54,373 nucleotides of DNA from NCBI GenBank assembly GCA_024742575.1, contig JANSYF010000002.1:81352-135724 (forward strand), in the 5' to 3' direction. Shown piece by piece: positions 43,464-53,799 of the stretch. The DNA is from Paracoccaceae bacterium. Lineage in GTDB: Bacteria; Pseudomonadota; Alphaproteobacteria; Rhodobacterales; Rhodobacteraceae. Within the stretch, counting starts at the first letter, position 1, and every line of letters begins with the position of its first letter. The notes under the pieces were generated by a model. It was not told the DNA's origin and did not search any database. It saw only the letters and a program-made list of their open reading frames with translations. A program made the position numbers and the translations under genes.

Positions 43464-44879
43464 TTACGATGCCTCTTCCACCTCATCCTCAAGATAAGCC
43501 ACCCGACCGCCCGATTTGGACCCGGTCACCACGCCGAGAGACTTCAACTTGCGATGCAACGCGCTGCGTTCCATCCCGACGAAACTGGCCGTGCGGCTGA
43601 TATTGCCACCAAAACGATTAATCTGGGTAAGAAGGTATTCCCGCTCAAACGCTTCGCGCGCCTCGCGCAGCGGCATGGTGGCAAGCGTCCCTGACAGTAC
43701 CACACGGCCATCTTCGTCCTCAGCCGTGGCCGTATCCTGTGGCAGTTCCCGTGCCGCGATGTCACCGTTTCCATCGCCCAGAATTAGCACCCGTTCGATC
43801 AGATTCTTGAGTTGCCGTACGTTGCCGGGCCAGACCATCGTCTGCAACAAAGCCACCGCATCGCTGCTAAGTCCGCGCTTTGGCAATCCCTGCGTCTGGT
43901 TGAAGAAGTCGATGAAGTGCATCGCCAGCATCGGAATATCCTCGCGTCGGTCCTCAAGACTTGGGACCGAGATCGGCACGACGTTCAAACGGTGGTAGAG
44001 TTCTTCGCGAAACGTTCCCGCCGCGATTTCAGTCTGAAGATCGCGATTGGTCGAGGAAATCACCCGCAGATCCACCCGCACCTTGTCGGCCCCACCAACG
44101 CGCTGGAATTGCTGATCCACCAGCACGCGCAGGATCTTGGATTGGGTGCCAATGGGCATGTCGGCCACTTCGTCGAAATAGACGACCCCACCATGGGCCT
44201 GTTCAAGCAAGCCCGGCTCTACCCCGCGTTCCGGGGTTTCGCGGCCAAAGAGCACCTCTTCCATGGTCTCGGGCGCAACGCCCGCGCAATTTACCGTTAT
44301 GAAAGGAGCACTGGCGCGGTTCGAATTGGCATGGATGTAGCGCGCAGCGACTTCCTTGCCGCTGCCAGCAGGACCAGACAGTAAAACCCGCCCGTTGGAT
44401 TTCGTCACCTTGTCGAGATTCGACAAAAGCCCACGATAGGACGCGCATTCGCCAACCATCTGCGCCACATCAGTATCGCGACGCTTGAGCTTGTTATTTT
44501 CGCGACGCAAGCGGCTGGTTTCCATGGCGCGGCGAATAACCACCAGCAATTGGTCGATATTGAACGGCTTTTCAATAAAATCGTACGCGCCCTGTTTGAT
44601 AGCGGCGACGGCGATTTCGATATTGCCATGACCCGAAATAATCACAACCGGCACGTCCGGGTTGTCGCGCTTGACGGTTTTCAGAATGTCGATCCCGTCC
44701 ATCTTGCTGTCTTTTAGCCAGATATCGAGGATCAGAAGAGACGGCTCTTCTGTATTGATCTCTGCCATAGCTTCAGAAGAGTTGCCGGCCAGCCGGGTCG
44801 TGTATCCTTCGTCTTCAAGGATGTCCCCGATCAATTCGCGGATGTCGCGTTCGTCATCTACAATCAGTATGTCGCTCAT
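43464..44879 (-). CDS. ntrX: Nitrogen-regulation response regulator NtrX
   Basis: A 471-residue response regulator. The receiver domain begins MSDILIVDDERDIRELIGD with phospho-acceptor Asp in LLILDIWLKDSKMDG. The AAA+ domain has Walker A LLSGPAGSGKEVAARYIH and Walker B VVYFDEVADM. The C-terminal Fis-type helix-turn-helix is FGGNISRTASFVGMERSALHRKLKSLGV. The sigma54-contacting GAFTGA loop is not there: the segment reads VLFGRETPERGVEPGLLEQAHGG. ATG 44879 is used because the longer frame runs into ntrY. It pairs with the NtrY kinase just upstream. Confidence 0.95.
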   Translation of the reverse strand: MSDILIVDDERDIRELIGDILEDEGYTTRLAGNSSEAMAEINTEEPSLLILDIWLKDSKMDGIDILKTVKRDNPDVPVVIISGHGNIEIAVAAIKQGAYDFIEKPFNIDQLLVVIRRAMETSRLRRENNKLKRRDTDVAQMVGECASYRGLLSNLDKVTKSNGRVLLSGPAGSGKEVAARYIHANSNRASAPFITVNCAGVAPETMEEVLFGRETPERGVEPGLLEQAHGGVVYFDEVADMPIGTQSKILRVLVDQQFQRVGGADKVRVDLRVISSTNRDLQTEIAAGTFREELYHRLNVVPISVPSLEDRREDIPMLAMHFIDFFNQTQGLPKRGLSSDAVALLQTMVWPGNVRQLKNLIERVLILGDGNGDIAARELPQDTATAEDEDGRVVLSGTLATMPLREAREAFEREYLLTQINRFGGNISRTASFVGMERSALHRKLKSLGVVTGSKSGGRVAYLEDEVEEAS

Positions 44880-44904
44880 AACCTCACCCTTGTCTTTCTG
44901 CACA

Positions 44905-47265
44905 TCACGCCTTGAGTTCTGCATCATCCGGGGCCGTTTCAGCCTCCGGCGCTGTAAGTTCAGGTCCTGCCTCACCATCAACAAGAACAGGCAAACGGAC
45001 CACAGCCATCGCACCGCGACGACCTGTTTCATCGAATGGTTCCGCGTGTTCGAGGGTCAGCGTGCCACCGTGCTCTTCGATGATCTTCTTCACGATCGGC
45101 AGGCCAAGCCCAGTGCCCTTTTCACGCGTCGTTACGTAAGGTTCGAACAGGCGCGATGGATCTTCGGGAAGACCAATCCCGTTGTCAGAGATACGAATTT
45201 CGGCAGCATCTTCCGTGGCGACGCAGGTTATACGAATCTGCGGCGACACCGGAACGTCTGGTTCCGTTTCGGCATAGCTTTCAATGGCTTCGCCAGCATT
45301 CTTAATTAGATTTGTAAAAGCCTGACCGATCATGGTCGCGTCGATCTCGGCGGGTATACCATGTGTCGGCATATCCGCGACAAAGCCAACACTTGGTTGA
45401 CCAGCTTCCTGAAGAAGGATCACGCTGCGCAGGATATCAACGATGTCTTCGGGTTTACGCTCGGGCTCCGGCATCCGCGCGAACTTGGAAAACTCATCAA
45501 CAATGCGCCGCAAGTCATTGGTTTGTCGCACAATAACTTCCGTTAACTGCTCCAAGCTTTCGGCATCCTGTTCGCCAAGCTGACGGCGAAACTTGCGACG
45601 AATGCGTTCTGCGGAAAGTTGGATTGGCGTAAGCGGATTCTTGATTTCATGTGCAATGCGGCGGGCAACATCGCCCCATGCAGCCATACGTTGCGCGCTG
45701 ACAAGATCGGTTACGTCGTCAAAGGCGATCACGTAACCTTCTAGTCCGCCATCCTCGCGCCGTCGTGTGGACAGGCGAACCAGCAGGTTTTCAAGGCGGC
45801 TTTCGCGACTGACCTTGATTTCCTCTTGGGCGGTTTCGATGCCCTGTTCGCGTAGACGGTCGAACAGCGGGCCGAACTCTGGCACTGCCATCGTGATCTC
45901 AACACTGCGCTGGTTTTCATGCCACGCAAGCAACCGCTCGGCCGAGCGGTTCACAAAGGTCACGCGACCATCAGCGTCCAAGCCAACAACGCCAGAGGTG
46001 ACAGAGGTCAGCACGGAATCAAAAAGACGCTGGCGGCGTTCTATTTGCCGCGTGTTGTCCAACAGCGTTTCACGCTGCCCTTTGAGCTGTCGCGTCATCT
46101 GGTTAAAATAGCGGCCCAGCATGGCGATTTCGTCGTCGCCATCCTCTTCCTGCACTTTTACATCCAGATCGCCCGATCCAACCCGCTGTGCGGCCCCTGT
46201 CAGACGACCTACAGGGCGGCTGAGCCGTTCCGCAAACCACAGGCCCAGCCAAACCGCCGCAAGGATCAAGAGGAACGCAAAACCAAGATAAAGCAGCGCA
46301 AAATCAAACAGGACTCGCCCGCGGTCGTTTTCCTGTTGTTGATAGAACCGCGCGGTTTCCTGCGTGTCGTCCAAAAGGTTCAGGATTTGCCCATCCACTT
46401 CACGCGTAATGTAAAGATAGCGGTCGGTGAAGGCGCGCAGCGGGATCAGGGCGCGCAGTTCGTTGTTGTCCCAATCCTGAACCAGCGCAAAGCCAATTTC
46501 GCTGGCTTCGGTGATCACGTCGGGGCCCGGACGTTCAAAATCGAAGAGATAAGACCCTTCACCTCGTGCGCGAATTTCACCTACGCCATCAATGACGTAG
46601 GCCTCACGCAAACCACGTTGGATTTGCGCCTGACCTTGGCTAAGCGCCTGCCGCAATTCGCCATCGTCCATGATGAAGGTGGCGCGGCGGTTCGCGTCAA
46701 GGAACGCAGAAAGCGCTTGCGCATCTTGGGTCAGGCCATCGCGGTGTTCCTGCTCATATGCTTCGGCGGCAGATAGGGATGCCCCGACCACATTGCGCAC
46801 ACGTTCGGAAAACCACGTCTCAAGGCCGATATTGATGGTGAGTACGGCAAAAACAGCGACGGTGATGGTGGGCAGCAACGCCATCAACGCAAACGCGCCG
46901 GTCAATCGCAGATGAAGCCGCGACCCCGCGGATTTTGCGCGACGGGCTGCAATCAGGTTGACCACCCGGCTCAGCACAAGCGCAGCCAGAAGCAATACGT
47001 AGATCAGGTCGGCCAGAAGGACGAGCCGCAGGTTGAACTGCGCCCCGGTCCCGGTATCGAGCGGCCCCAGAACCAGAATCGTGGCAATGGCCAGAACAGG
47101 GCCAAGAAGCACCAGACCAAGGGTCATGGCATTCTGATAGCGCCGTTGCCGACGCATCCGGTTCAACCGGGTCCAATTCCACGAGCGTGCCCAGGTGGCC
47201 ACAGCCAACCCCCGCCTAGATGTGCCGCGCAGTCCGGCAACCGCCATATATTGTGTTTCCGACAA
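44905..47265 (-). CDS. ntrY: Nitrogen-regulation sensor histidine kinase NtrY
   Basis: A 786-residue membrane kinase for NtrX. The N-terminal membrane part holds several helices (about 45-170), a periplasmic sensor region to about 310, another helix, a HAMP segment (RLSRPVGRLTGAAQRVGSGDLDVKVQEED), a PAS domain (near 410-520), the phospho-acceptor His in [21 protein letters not shown] and the ATPase domain with NLIKNAGEAI, DNGIGLP and GTGLGLPIVKKII. It starts 36 bases after ntrC. Confidence 0.96.
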   Translation of the reverse strand: MSETQYMAVAGLRGTSRRGLAVATWARSWNWTRLNRMRRQRRYQNAMTLGLVLLGPVLAIATILVLGPLDTGTGAQFNLRLVLLADLIYVLLLAALVLSRVVNLIAARRAKSAGSRLHLRLTGAFALMALLPTITVAVFAVLTINIGLETWFSERVRNVVGASLSAAEAYEQEHRDGLTQDAQALSAFLDANRRATFIMDDGELRQALSQGQAQIQRGLREAYVIDGVGEIRARGEGSYLFDFERPGPDVITEASEIGFALVQDWDNNELRALIPLRAFTDRYLYITREVDGQILNLLDDTQETARFYQQQENDRGRVLFDFALLYLGFAFLLILAAVWLGLWFAERLSRPVGRLTGAAQRVGSGDLDVKVQEEDGDDEIAMLGRYFNQMTRQLKGQRETLLDNTRQIERRQRLFDSVLTSVTSGVVGLDADGRVTFVNRSAERLLAWHENQRSVEITMAVPEFGPLFDRLREQGIETAQEEIKVSRESRLENLLVRLSTRRREDGGLEGYVIAFDDVTDLVSAQRMAAWGDVARRIAHEIKNPLTPIQLSAERIRRKFRRQLGEQDAESLEQLTEVIVRQTNDLRRIVDEFSKFARMPEPERKPEDIVDILRSVILLQEAGQPSVGFVADMPTHGIPAEIDATMIGQAFTNLIKNAGEAIESYAETEPDVPVSPQIRITCVATEDAAEIRISDNGIGLPEDPSRLFEPYVTTREKGTGLGLPIVKKIIEEHGGTLTLEHAEPFDETGRRGAMAVVRLPVLVDGEAGPELTAPEAETAPDDAELKA

Positions 47266-47301
47266 ACTGCGTCACCGCCAGAACACTATTATGTGGCAGT
47301 T

Positions 47302-48672
47302 TTACATCAATTTGCGGCGCCGTGTCACCTGAATATCGAGGTCGGTGATCTTCTTTCTCAACGTATTCCGGTTGATTCCGAGCAAATCCGCACACTTGGC
47401 CTGATTTCCTCCTGTCGCTTCGAGTGCGATTTCGATCAGCGGTGCCTCAATCTCGCGCAGGATTCGCGGGTAAAGCCCCGGAGGCGGCAGCATTGTCCCG
47501 TGCAAATCAAAGTATCTGCGCAAGTGGCGGGCGACCGAGGTGCTAAGTTTTTCACTGTCGCCACCGCGCAGGACGGGGCCAGTTTCCGGCTGGTTGCCAA
47601 GAACGTTCTCGACTTCGGCGCGGGTGATCTCGTCCGCGCGTGATGTCAGGCTAAGGCGACGCACGACGTTTTCCAGCTGCCGCACGTTACCGGGCCAGCT
47701 GTAGGCGCGGAACAGGTCGGCTGCATCTTCGGACAGCCAGCGCTTGGCACCGCCATCGCGCTCAGCTCGGGTCAGGAAATGTTCGCAGAGCAGCGCAATG
47801 TCATCGACCCGTTCGCGCAGGGAAGGCACAGCGATGGTGGCCCCGCTGATGCGGTAATAGAGATCTTCGCGGACACCGCTGTCAGAAATGCCTTGCCCCG
47901 GATCGGATTGGCTGGTGGCGATGAAGCGCGGCACGTGTTCGCCGGGGCCGTCCATCATCCGCACGATGCGGGCCTGAACCTCGTCCGGGATATCTGCCAA
48001 CTCGTCGATTAACAGCGTGCCGCCACGCACCCGCGCGAGGATTCGCGCAGGGCCTTCGATATCGGATAGATCGTTACCAGTGACTGTGACGAAGGGTAAG
48101 GAACGGCGGTCTGAAAAATCGTGCAGCGCGCGGGCGATGAGTGACTTTCCAGTGCCTGATTCACCGCAAATCAGCACAGGCAAATCGGTGTTCATCACTT
48201 TTGCGACAAGGCGATACAGCGCCTGCATCGCTGGGGTCTTGCCGATCAACGGCAAATCATCAGGAGCGTCTTCAACCACCCGGTCAGGGGCTGGCCGAAC
48301 CACACGACTGCGAGAATCCAGCGCCTTAGCCGTTCGCTTCATCAGATCCGGCAGGTCGAACGGTTTGGGCAGGTAGTCATAAGCCTCGGCCTCGGCGGCC
48401 TGAATCGCAGTCATAATGGTGTTCTGCGCCGAAATCACGATAACCGGCAGATCGGGGCGGTCTTGACTGATCTTGGGCAGCATTTCGAGCCCGTTGCCAT
48501 CGGGCATGATCACGTCCGAGATCACCACGTCGCCTTTGCCTTCGGCCACCCAGCGCATCAACGTGGTCAGCGACGAGGTCGCATGCACCTTGCACCCTGC
48601 CCGCGTCAGGGCCTGTGTCAGAACCGTGCGGATCGTGCGATCATCATCCGCGACAAGTACCGTACCATCCAT
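47302..48672 (-). CDS. ntrC: Nitrogen-regulation response regulator NtrC
   Basis: A 456-residue activator phosphorylated by NtrB. The receiver has acidic DDD at 14-16 and Asp in [17 protein letters not shown]. The AAA+ domain has Walker [18 protein letters not shown] and Walker [11 protein letters not shown]. The C-terminal helix-turn-helix is [22 protein letters not shown]. The GAFTGA motif is absent (the region reads [21 protein letters not shown]), as known for Rhodobacter capsulatus NtrC, which activates sigma70 promoters. It shares one base with ntrB. Confidence 0.96.
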   Translation of the reverse strand: MDGTVLVADDDRTIRTVLTQALTRAGCKVHATSSLTTLMRWVAEGKGDVVISDVIMPDGNGLEMLPKISQDRPDLPVIVISAQNTIMTAIQAAEAEAYDYLPKPFDLPDLMKRTAKALDSRSRVVRPAPDRVVEDAPDDLPLIGKTPAMQALYRLVAKVMNTDLPVLICGESGTGKSLIARALHDFSDRRSLPFVTVTGNDLSDIEGPARILARVRGGTLLIDELADIPDEVQARIVRMMDGPGEHVPRFIATSQSDPGQGISDSGVREDLYYRISGATIAVPSLRERVDDIALLCEHFLTRAERDGGAKRWLSEDAADLFRAYSWPGNVRQLENVVRRLSLTSRADEITRAEVENVLGNQPETGPVLRGGDSEKLSTSVARHLRRYFDLHGTMLPPPGLYPRILREIEAPLIEIALEATGGNQAKCADLLGINRNTLRKKITDLDIQVTRRRKLM

Positions 48673-49781
48673 CAGTTAGACTCCTTTTGTTTTCGCGGTG
48701 CTTGCGGCAGCGAAATGCGAAAGCGGGTTTTTCCGGGAACGCTGTCCACAGCGACCCATCCATCGTGATCCGAGATGATCTTGCTCACCAGAGCGAGGCC
48801 AAGGCCCGTGCCGTTTTCACGCCCCGACACAAAGGGGTCGAACACGTCTCCCCGGATCTCGGGCGGCAAACCGGGGCCGTCGTCGATGACTTCGATTTGC
48901 AAGGGAAGTGACTGCCCTGTGCCATCAGCGCGACGCAGGCTGTAGCTGTGTTCATAGTAGGTGTGCAGGCGAATGGTGCCGCCGGTCTTTGGGTCGGCCG
49001 CCTCGGACGCGTTTTTGACGAGGTTCAGGACCACCTGAAGCAATTGGTCAGCATCGCCAAGCGCCAGTGGCAAAGAGGGGTCGTAGTCTTCGATAATTTT
49101 CATATGGGCGCCGAAACCCAACAGCGCAGACCGCCGGGCGCGGTCCAGCACATCGTGCAGGTTCACCGGCTTGCGTTCGGGCGCGGACAAGTTGCCGAAC
49201 TGCTCAACCTGTTCCAAAAGCTTCACGATACGGCGTGTTTCGGTGACGATCAGATCCGTGAGTTCAAGATCGCCGTTGCTGAGATTCATACTCAGCAGTT
49301 GTGCCGCTCCAGTGATGCCCGCCAGCGGATTCTTGATTTCGTGGGCCAGCATCTCGGCCATGCCAATAGCGGACTTGGCGGCGGATTTAACGGATTGGCT
49401 TTGGTTCACGCGACCCGCCAATTCCCGAGGGCTGATCAACAGGATCATGCAGCCATCCATACCCTGAACCGGTGCGAATTGCAGATTGCACACCAGTGGC
49501 GGACGGTTTCCCGTGCCGACATCCACGTCATTGACGAATAGCGGTGTGCCATTGGCCCGGGCGCGGATGAGGCTTTTTTCCATCGGCGCATCGACGGTCA
49601 GACGGTCCCAAATCGGTTGCCCGCGCAGCCACTTGGCAGAGTTGTTCATGAACCCTTCGGCGGCGGGATTCATGTCATGGATGTTTTCATCCCCATCAAT
49701 GATGATCGCGGGAACTGGTAACGAGGACCAAATCAGCCGTTCATCTACGGGTGCCATATCTTCCGCTGGTTCTTGGGTCAT
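48672..49781 (-). CDS. ntrB: Nitrogen-regulation sensor histidine kinase NtrB
   Basis: A 369-residue soluble kinase/phosphatase for NtrC, controlled by PII proteins. It has an N-terminal PAS domain (about 15-125), the phospho-acceptor His in [23 protein letters not shown], and ATP-binding boxes [22 protein letters not shown] and [13 protein letters not shown]. It overlaps dusB by four bases and ntrC by one, giving the dusB-ntrB-ntrC-ntrY-ntrX order. Confidence 0.96.
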   Translation of the reverse strand: MTQEPAEDMAPVDERLIWSSLPVPAIIIDGDENIHDMNPAAEGFMNNSAKWLRGQPIWDRLTVDAPMEKSLIRARANGTPLFVNDVDVGTGNRPPLVCNLQFAPVQGMDGCMILLISPRELAGRVNQSQSVKSAAKSAIGMAEMLAHEIKNPLAGITGAAQLLSMNLSNGDLELTDLIVTETRRIVKLLEQVEQFGNLSAPERKPVNLHDVLDRARRSALLGFGAHMKIIEDYDPSLPLALGDADQLLQVVLNLVKNASEAADPKTGGTIRLHTYYEHSYSLRRADGTGQSLPLQIEVIDDGPGLPPEIRGDVFDPFVSGRENGTGLGLALVSKIISDHDGWVAVDSVPGKTRFRISLPQAPRKQKESN

Positions 49782-50761
49782 GCTGCTTGCCTCACATCAT
49801 GCAAAAGCGCGTTGGGAAGCGCTGACAGAACGAATTGCGGGTCTTTGGCGGTAAGAACAGACTTGCGTAGCGCGGGTGTTGTTTGTGCCTCGTCCATGTA
49901 CCATCCAAGGTGTTTACGGGCGACACGATTGCCAAGTTCGGCACCGTAGAAGGCCAGCATCGCCTCGTAATGGCCCGACACCATGTCCACGAGGGAATTG
50001 CCCTTGGGAATGTCCGGTTTCGGCGTGCCGTAAAGATCAAAGGCAATTTGCGCGAGCATCCAAGGGCGGCCTTGTGCGCCGCGCCCTACCATCACGCCAT
50101 CTGCACCGCTTTGGGAAAGCGCGGTGCGGGCGGTTGCCGTATCGACAATATCGCCATTGGCGATCACTGGGATCGACACCGCCTCTTTGATCGGGCGGAT
50201 GGCCATCCAGTCCGCACGGCCTTTGTAAAATTGACAGCGCGTCCGCCCATGGATCACGATCATCGCAATCCCCAAGGCTTCGGCCCGTTGCGCCAGTTCG
50301 CCAGCATTGTGTGACGCGTCGTCCCAACCTAGGCGCGTCTTAAGCGTCACGGGTACTTTCACGGCTCCGACAACCGCCTTGATCAAACGACAGGCATGAT
50401 CAAGATCGCGTAAAAGCGCCGACCCGGAATAGCCGCCAACGACCTTTTTCGCCGGGCAGCCCATGTTGATGTCAATCACCTGTGCGCCCATGCCTTCGAC
50501 CATGCGCGCCGCCTCGGCCATCGCTTCTGGCGTACGGCCTGCCAACTGCACGGATGTGTTTTCGATCCCTGCCCCCAGTTCCGCTTTTTCGCGCGACCCC
50601 GGCCGTGCGGTCAGAAATTCGCCGCTGGCGATCATCTCGGACACAACGCGTCCGGCTCCGAAACGCGAGACCAGCGTTCGAAACGGCAAGTCCGTGATAC
50701 CGGCAAGCGGAGCCAGCAAAACGGGAGGTGAAATCAGGTTTAGTGGAACGGACGGAGTCAC
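49778..50761 (-). CDS. dusB: tRNA-dihydrouridine synthase DusB (NifR3)
   Basis: An FMN-dependent enzyme reducing uridine in tRNA, about 327 residues. Features: VLLAPLAGITDLPFR at the start of the barrel, the catalytic Cys in VIDINMGCPAKKVVGGYSGSALL, and KTRLGWDD and VIHGRTRCQFYKG for FMN and RNA. GTG 50761, nine bases after AAGG, gives the usual N-terminus; an ATG at 50812 would add 17 unusual residues. It heads the ntr cluster as in Rhodobacter capsulatus (nifR3). Confidence 0.94.
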   Translation of the reverse strand: MTPSVPLNLISPPVLLAPLAGITDLPFRTLVSRFGAGRVVSEMIASGEFLTARPGSREKAELGAGIENTSVQLAGRTPEAMAEAARMVEGMGAQVIDINMGCPAKKVVGGYSGSALLRDLDHACRLIKAVVGAVKVPVTLKTRLGWDDASHNAGELAQRAEALGIAMIVIHGRTRCQFYKGRADWMAIRPIKEAVSIPVIANGDIVDTATARTALSQSGADGVMVGRGAQGRPWMLAQIAFDLYGTPKPDIPKGNSLVDMVSGHYEAMLAFYGAELGNRVARKHLGWYMDEAQTTPALRKSVLTAKDPQFVLSALPNALLHDVRQAA

Positions 50762-50941
50762 CGCTGCAATCCTTGATTGATGAGTTTGAGCTACGCTGTG
50801 GTCGCATGCCATTCAATGATATTAGCCCGAAAAACAGACCAACAAAACGCAACTGCTTAATTTTTGTGCAAAGCAACCGGGGAGATTGCACAGCCTCCGG
50901 ACAAACCTTAGACAAGCCTGAGAAATTCAAGGGATGTGCAA

Positions 50942-51421
50942 ATGAAAGTGCGGCTTGGCAACGGATATGATGTTCACAAGTTTGGGCCGGGCGATCACAT
51001 TGTCCTTTGCGGCGTGAAAGTTCCGCACGATCAGACGCTTATGGGCCATTCGGATGCCGATGTCGGGATGCATGCAATCACCGACGCGCTGTATGGCGCG
51101 CTGGCGGCAGGCGATATCGGGCGCCACTTCCCCCCTTCGGATCCGCAGTGGAAGGGTGCTGCGAGCGAAATCTTTTTGAAACACGCGGTTCAGATGGCGC
51201 GGGATGCGGGATTCGTGATCAGCAACGTAGATTGCACGCTGGTCTGCGAATTTCCCAAGATTGGCCCTCATGCTGAAGCGATGCGCGCCACGCTGGCCGA
51301 CATCATGGACCTGCCAGTCGAAGATATCTCGGTCAAGGCAACCACATCCGAAAAGCTGGGCTTTACAGGGCGCGGCGAAGGGATTGCCGCGCTGGCCACA
51401 GCCGCGCTGGTGGCGCCATGA
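50942..51421 (+). CDS. ispF: 2-C-methyl-D-erythritol 2,4-cyclodiphosphate synthase
   Basis: Makes the cyclodiphosphate intermediate of the non-mevalonate isoprenoid pathway; 159 residues. Metal and substrate motifs: [44 protein letters not shown], and [22 protein letters not shown] 50942 has AAGGGA seven bases ahead, so the GTG at 50936 is not used. It is a stand-alone ispF; many alphaproteobacteria carry a fused ispDF, and no ispD sequence is seen upstream. It overlaps pgpA by four bases. Confidence 0.97.
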   Translation: MKVRLGNGYDVHKFGPGDHIVLCGVKVPHDQTLMGHSDADVGMHAITDALYGALAAGDIGRHFPPSDPQWKGAASEIFLKHAVQMARDAGFVISNVDCTLVCEFPKIGPHAEAMRATLADIMDLPVEDISVKATTSEKLGFTGRGEGIAALATAALVAP

Positions 51422-51906
51422 ATAAATTGATCGCAACCTTCTTTGGTGTTGGATACCTCAAGCCCGCACCTGGCACATGGGGGTCCTTGGCTGCCCTACC
51501 CGTCGCTTATGCGGTGTTGTCGATTGGCGGGTTCTGGCTTTTGGTGAACCTGACCTTCTTCGTCTTCATGTCCGGCTGGATCGCGGCGCGCGAACTGACC
51601 CGTGGACAGGATGATCATGATCCGTCTTACATTGTGGTGGACGAGGTTGTTGGCCAGTGGATCGCCCTTTTTCCAGTGGCATACGGCGCATCGCGCATGT
51701 CAGCGGATCTACTCGCGCTGTACCCCGGCTGGATCGCGGCATTTGTGCTGTTCCGGCTCTTTGACATCTGGAAGCCATGGCTGGTGGGCCGCGCGGACGC
51801 ACGGGGGGATGCGTTGGGCGTGATGCTTGACGACGTGATCGCTGGCGTGTTCGCGGCCATCGGTGTGGCGGCTTTGGCGGCGCTGTTCCATCTGGTGCTG
51901 ATGTGA
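51418..51906 (+). CDS. pgpA: Phosphatidylglycerophosphatase A
   Basis: A 162-residue membrane enzyme that dephosphorylates phosphatidylglycerophosphate. Signature segments are [17 protein letters not shown] near residue 13 and [14 protein letters not shown] near 71, with four hydrophobic helices. It is coupled on both sides by 4-base overlaps (ispF before, cinA-type gene after). Confidence 0.95.
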   Translation: MNKLIATFFGVGYLKPAPGTWGSLAALPVAYAVLSIGGFWLLVNLTFFVFMSGWIAARELTRGQDDHDPSYIVVDEVVGQWIALFPVAYGASRMSADLLALYPGWIAAFVLFRLFDIWKPWLVGRADARGDALGVMLDDVIAGVFAAIGVAALAALFHLVLM

Positions 51907-52382
51907 CGTTGCCTTTGGCGGACGAGCTGTTGCGGCTGGCCTTGGCGGCGGGCGCAACCGTGACCACCGCCGAAAGTTGTACCGGCGGCATGGTCGCAGC
52001 GGCGATCACTGATGTGGCCGGATCATCATCGGTGTTCGAGCGGGGATTCGTCACCTATTCGAACGCGGCCAAAGTGGACATGCTGAGCGTGTCGTCTGCC
52101 ACATTAGACGCGCATGGCGCGGTGTCCGAACATGTCACGCGGGAAATGGCGCTCGGGGCGCTGGCGGCAGCGCAGGCCGATGTAGCGGTGTCGATCAGCG
52201 GGATCGCAGGACCCGGCGGGTCCGAGTTCAAGCCCGAAGGGCGCGTATGTTTCGGGCTGGCTACAGCGCAGGGCGTTCAAAGCAAAACCATAGAATTCGG
52301 CGCACTTGGACGGGCCAATGTCCGGGCCGCAGCACGGGATGAGGCGCTGACGCTTTTACTGGAAGCCCTGCGCAATTTGTGA
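51903..52382 (+). CDS. CinA C-terminal-domain protein (nicotinamide-nucleotide amidohydrolase type)
   Basis: A 159-residue enzyme of the CinA-C/PncC family, which deamidates NMN to nicotinate mononucleotide. It has TTAESCTGGMVAAAITDVAGSSSVFERGFVTYSN and the SISGIAGPGG loop. The N-terminal MoCF-like domain of full CinA is absent, as in stand-alone PncC/YgaD. GTG 51903 overlaps the pgpA stop. The next gene is 157 bases away. Confidence 0.93.
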   Translation: MTLPLADELLRLALAAGATVTTAESCTGGMVAAAITDVAGSSSVFERGFVTYSNAAKVDMLSVSSATLDAHGAVSEHVTREMALGALAAAQADVAVSISGIAGPGGSEFKPEGRVCFGLATAQGVQSKTIEFGALGRANVRAAARDEALTLLLEALRNL

Positions 52383-52539
52383 CGCTTTATTACGCACATT
52401 GGTGTCATTTTGCACAATAATTAGACAAAAACATGTCTGCTTGATTTTAAGGCAGCCCATTTGCTGATTTGCCTCTTTTTTCCGCGAACCTGATCCGCTT
52501 TGACCGCGCCAAACAAAGCCAAATCAAAGGATGGGACAG

Positions 52540-53718
52540 ATGAACGGAGCCGATACGGCCTGGATAATCGTGGCAACAGCGCTTGTGTTGTTCATGACGC
52601 TACCGGGGCTTGCCCTGTTTTATGGCGGGCTTGTGCGCGCACGAAACGTGCTGAGTGTGTTCATGCATTGCTACGCAATTGCCTGTTTGATGAGCGTTCT
52701 TTGGCTCGCCTTCGGCTATACAATCGCTTTTGGCGATGGCGGCGCCTATTGGGGCGGCTTGGGCAAAATGTTCCTTTTGGGCGTCGGAACCGATGATCTG
52801 GCAGGCACACTACCCGAGGTTCTGTTCTTCGCTTTCCAGATGACATTTGCCATCATCACCCCTGCCCTGATCGTGGGTGCCTATGTCGAACGAGTCGGGT
52901 TTGGCTTTGTGCTGCTCTTCTCGGGCCTGTGGATGCTGCTGTGTTATGCGCCGGTGGTGCACTGGGTCTGGGGTGGCGGCTTTTTGGCGGACGGTGGTAT
53001 CTTTGGCGACACCGGCGTGCGGGACTTTGCGGGTGGTATCGTGGTGCACGAAACGGCAGGCATCGCCGCGCTGATCATTGCTGTGTTCCTTGGCCCACGC
53101 AAAAAAGACACCACGCCGCCGCACAACCCCGGCTACGTGATGATCGGGGCGGCCATGCTTTGGGTTGGTTGGTTCGGCTTCAATGGCGGATCACAACTGG
53201 CAGCTGATGGCGGTGCCGCGATGGCGCTGACTGTCACACATATTTCGGCCGCAACCGCATCGCTGACATGGGCGCTGTGGGAAAAAGTGAAGTTCGGCAA
53301 AGCCTCGCTTGTCGGTATGGTCACAGGCACAATCGCGGGTCTTGCGTCGATCACACCGGCCTCGGGTTTTGTCGGCCCGGTTGAGGCGCTGATCATCGGG
53401 GCCATCGCAGGTGTGCTGTGTCAGGAAGCGGTGAACGTGATCCGCAACATGCTCAAGATCGACGACACGCTGGACGTCTTCGCGGTGCATGGCGTGGGCG
53501 GCATTTTCGGCACGATCATGATCGCGGTCTTCGGCGCTGGTACATTTGCGGCGCAGTTGGGTTCGCTGGCGATTGTCGGTGTGTTCACTCTGGTCGTGAC
53601 CGTGGTTCTGGTCGTAGTGGTAAAGATGATCACACCGATCCGTGTCGATGCCGAAACCGAAGATTCGGGCCTCGACATCATCGTGCACGGCGAACGCGCC
53701 TACGACCACGCGTCATAA
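52540..53718 (+). CDS. amt: Ammonium transporter Amt
   Basis: A 392-residue channel with 11 predicted helices. The twin-histidine pore is seen in GGIVVHETAGIAAL (near 155) and VFAVHGVGGIFGT (near 313); the phenylalanine gate region FAFQMTFAIITPALIVG is also clear. ATG 52540 is preferred because AAAGG lies nine bases ahead, while ATG 52531 directly abuts it. There is no glnK next to it, unlike many amtB loci. Nitrogen control by the nearby NtrBC is plausible but no binding site was identified. Confidence 0.95.
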   Translation: MNGADTAWIIVATALVLFMTLPGLALFYGGLVRARNVLSVFMHCYAIACLMSVLWLAFGYTIAFGDGGAYWGGLGKMFLLGVGTDDLAGTLPEVLFFAFQMTFAIITPALIVGAYVERVGFGFVLLFSGLWMLLCYAPVVHWVWGGGFLADGGIFGDTGVRDFAGGIVVHETAGIAALIIAVFLGPRKKDTTPPHNPGYVMIGAAMLWVGWFGFNGGSQLAADGGAAMALTVTHISAATASLTWALWEKVKFGKASLVGMVTGTIAGLASITPASGFVGPVEALIIGAIAGVLCQEAVNVIRNMLKIDDTLDVFAVHGVGGIFGTIMIAVFGAGTFAAQLGSLAIVGVFTLVVTVVLVVVVKMITPIRVDAETEDSGLDIIVHGERAYDHAS

Positions 53719-53744
53719 TATGGCTCTTGAGTTAACGAATAACA

Positions 53745-53772
53745 GGGCGGGCCAAACGGTCCGCCCTTTTTT
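53745..53772 (+). terminator. Rho-independent terminator after amt
   Basis: A 9-bp stem GGGCGGGCC, loop AAAC, GGTCCGCCC (one G-T pair) followed by six T. It lies between amt and the convergent COQ10-like gene. Confidence 0.92.
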
Positions 53773-53799
53773 ATTCAAAGGCCAAAACAGGCGAACAGA

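Noticed and set aside
44880-45032. A 51-codon extension of the ntrX frame
   Set aside because: It overlaps ntrY and precedes the canonical receiver start MSDILIVDDE; not part of NtrX.
52400-52413. A sigma54-like -24/-12 promoter ahead of amt
   Set aside because: The GG and GC are nine bases apart instead of ten and the -24 box does not match TGGCAC; moreover the regulators here lack GAFTGA.
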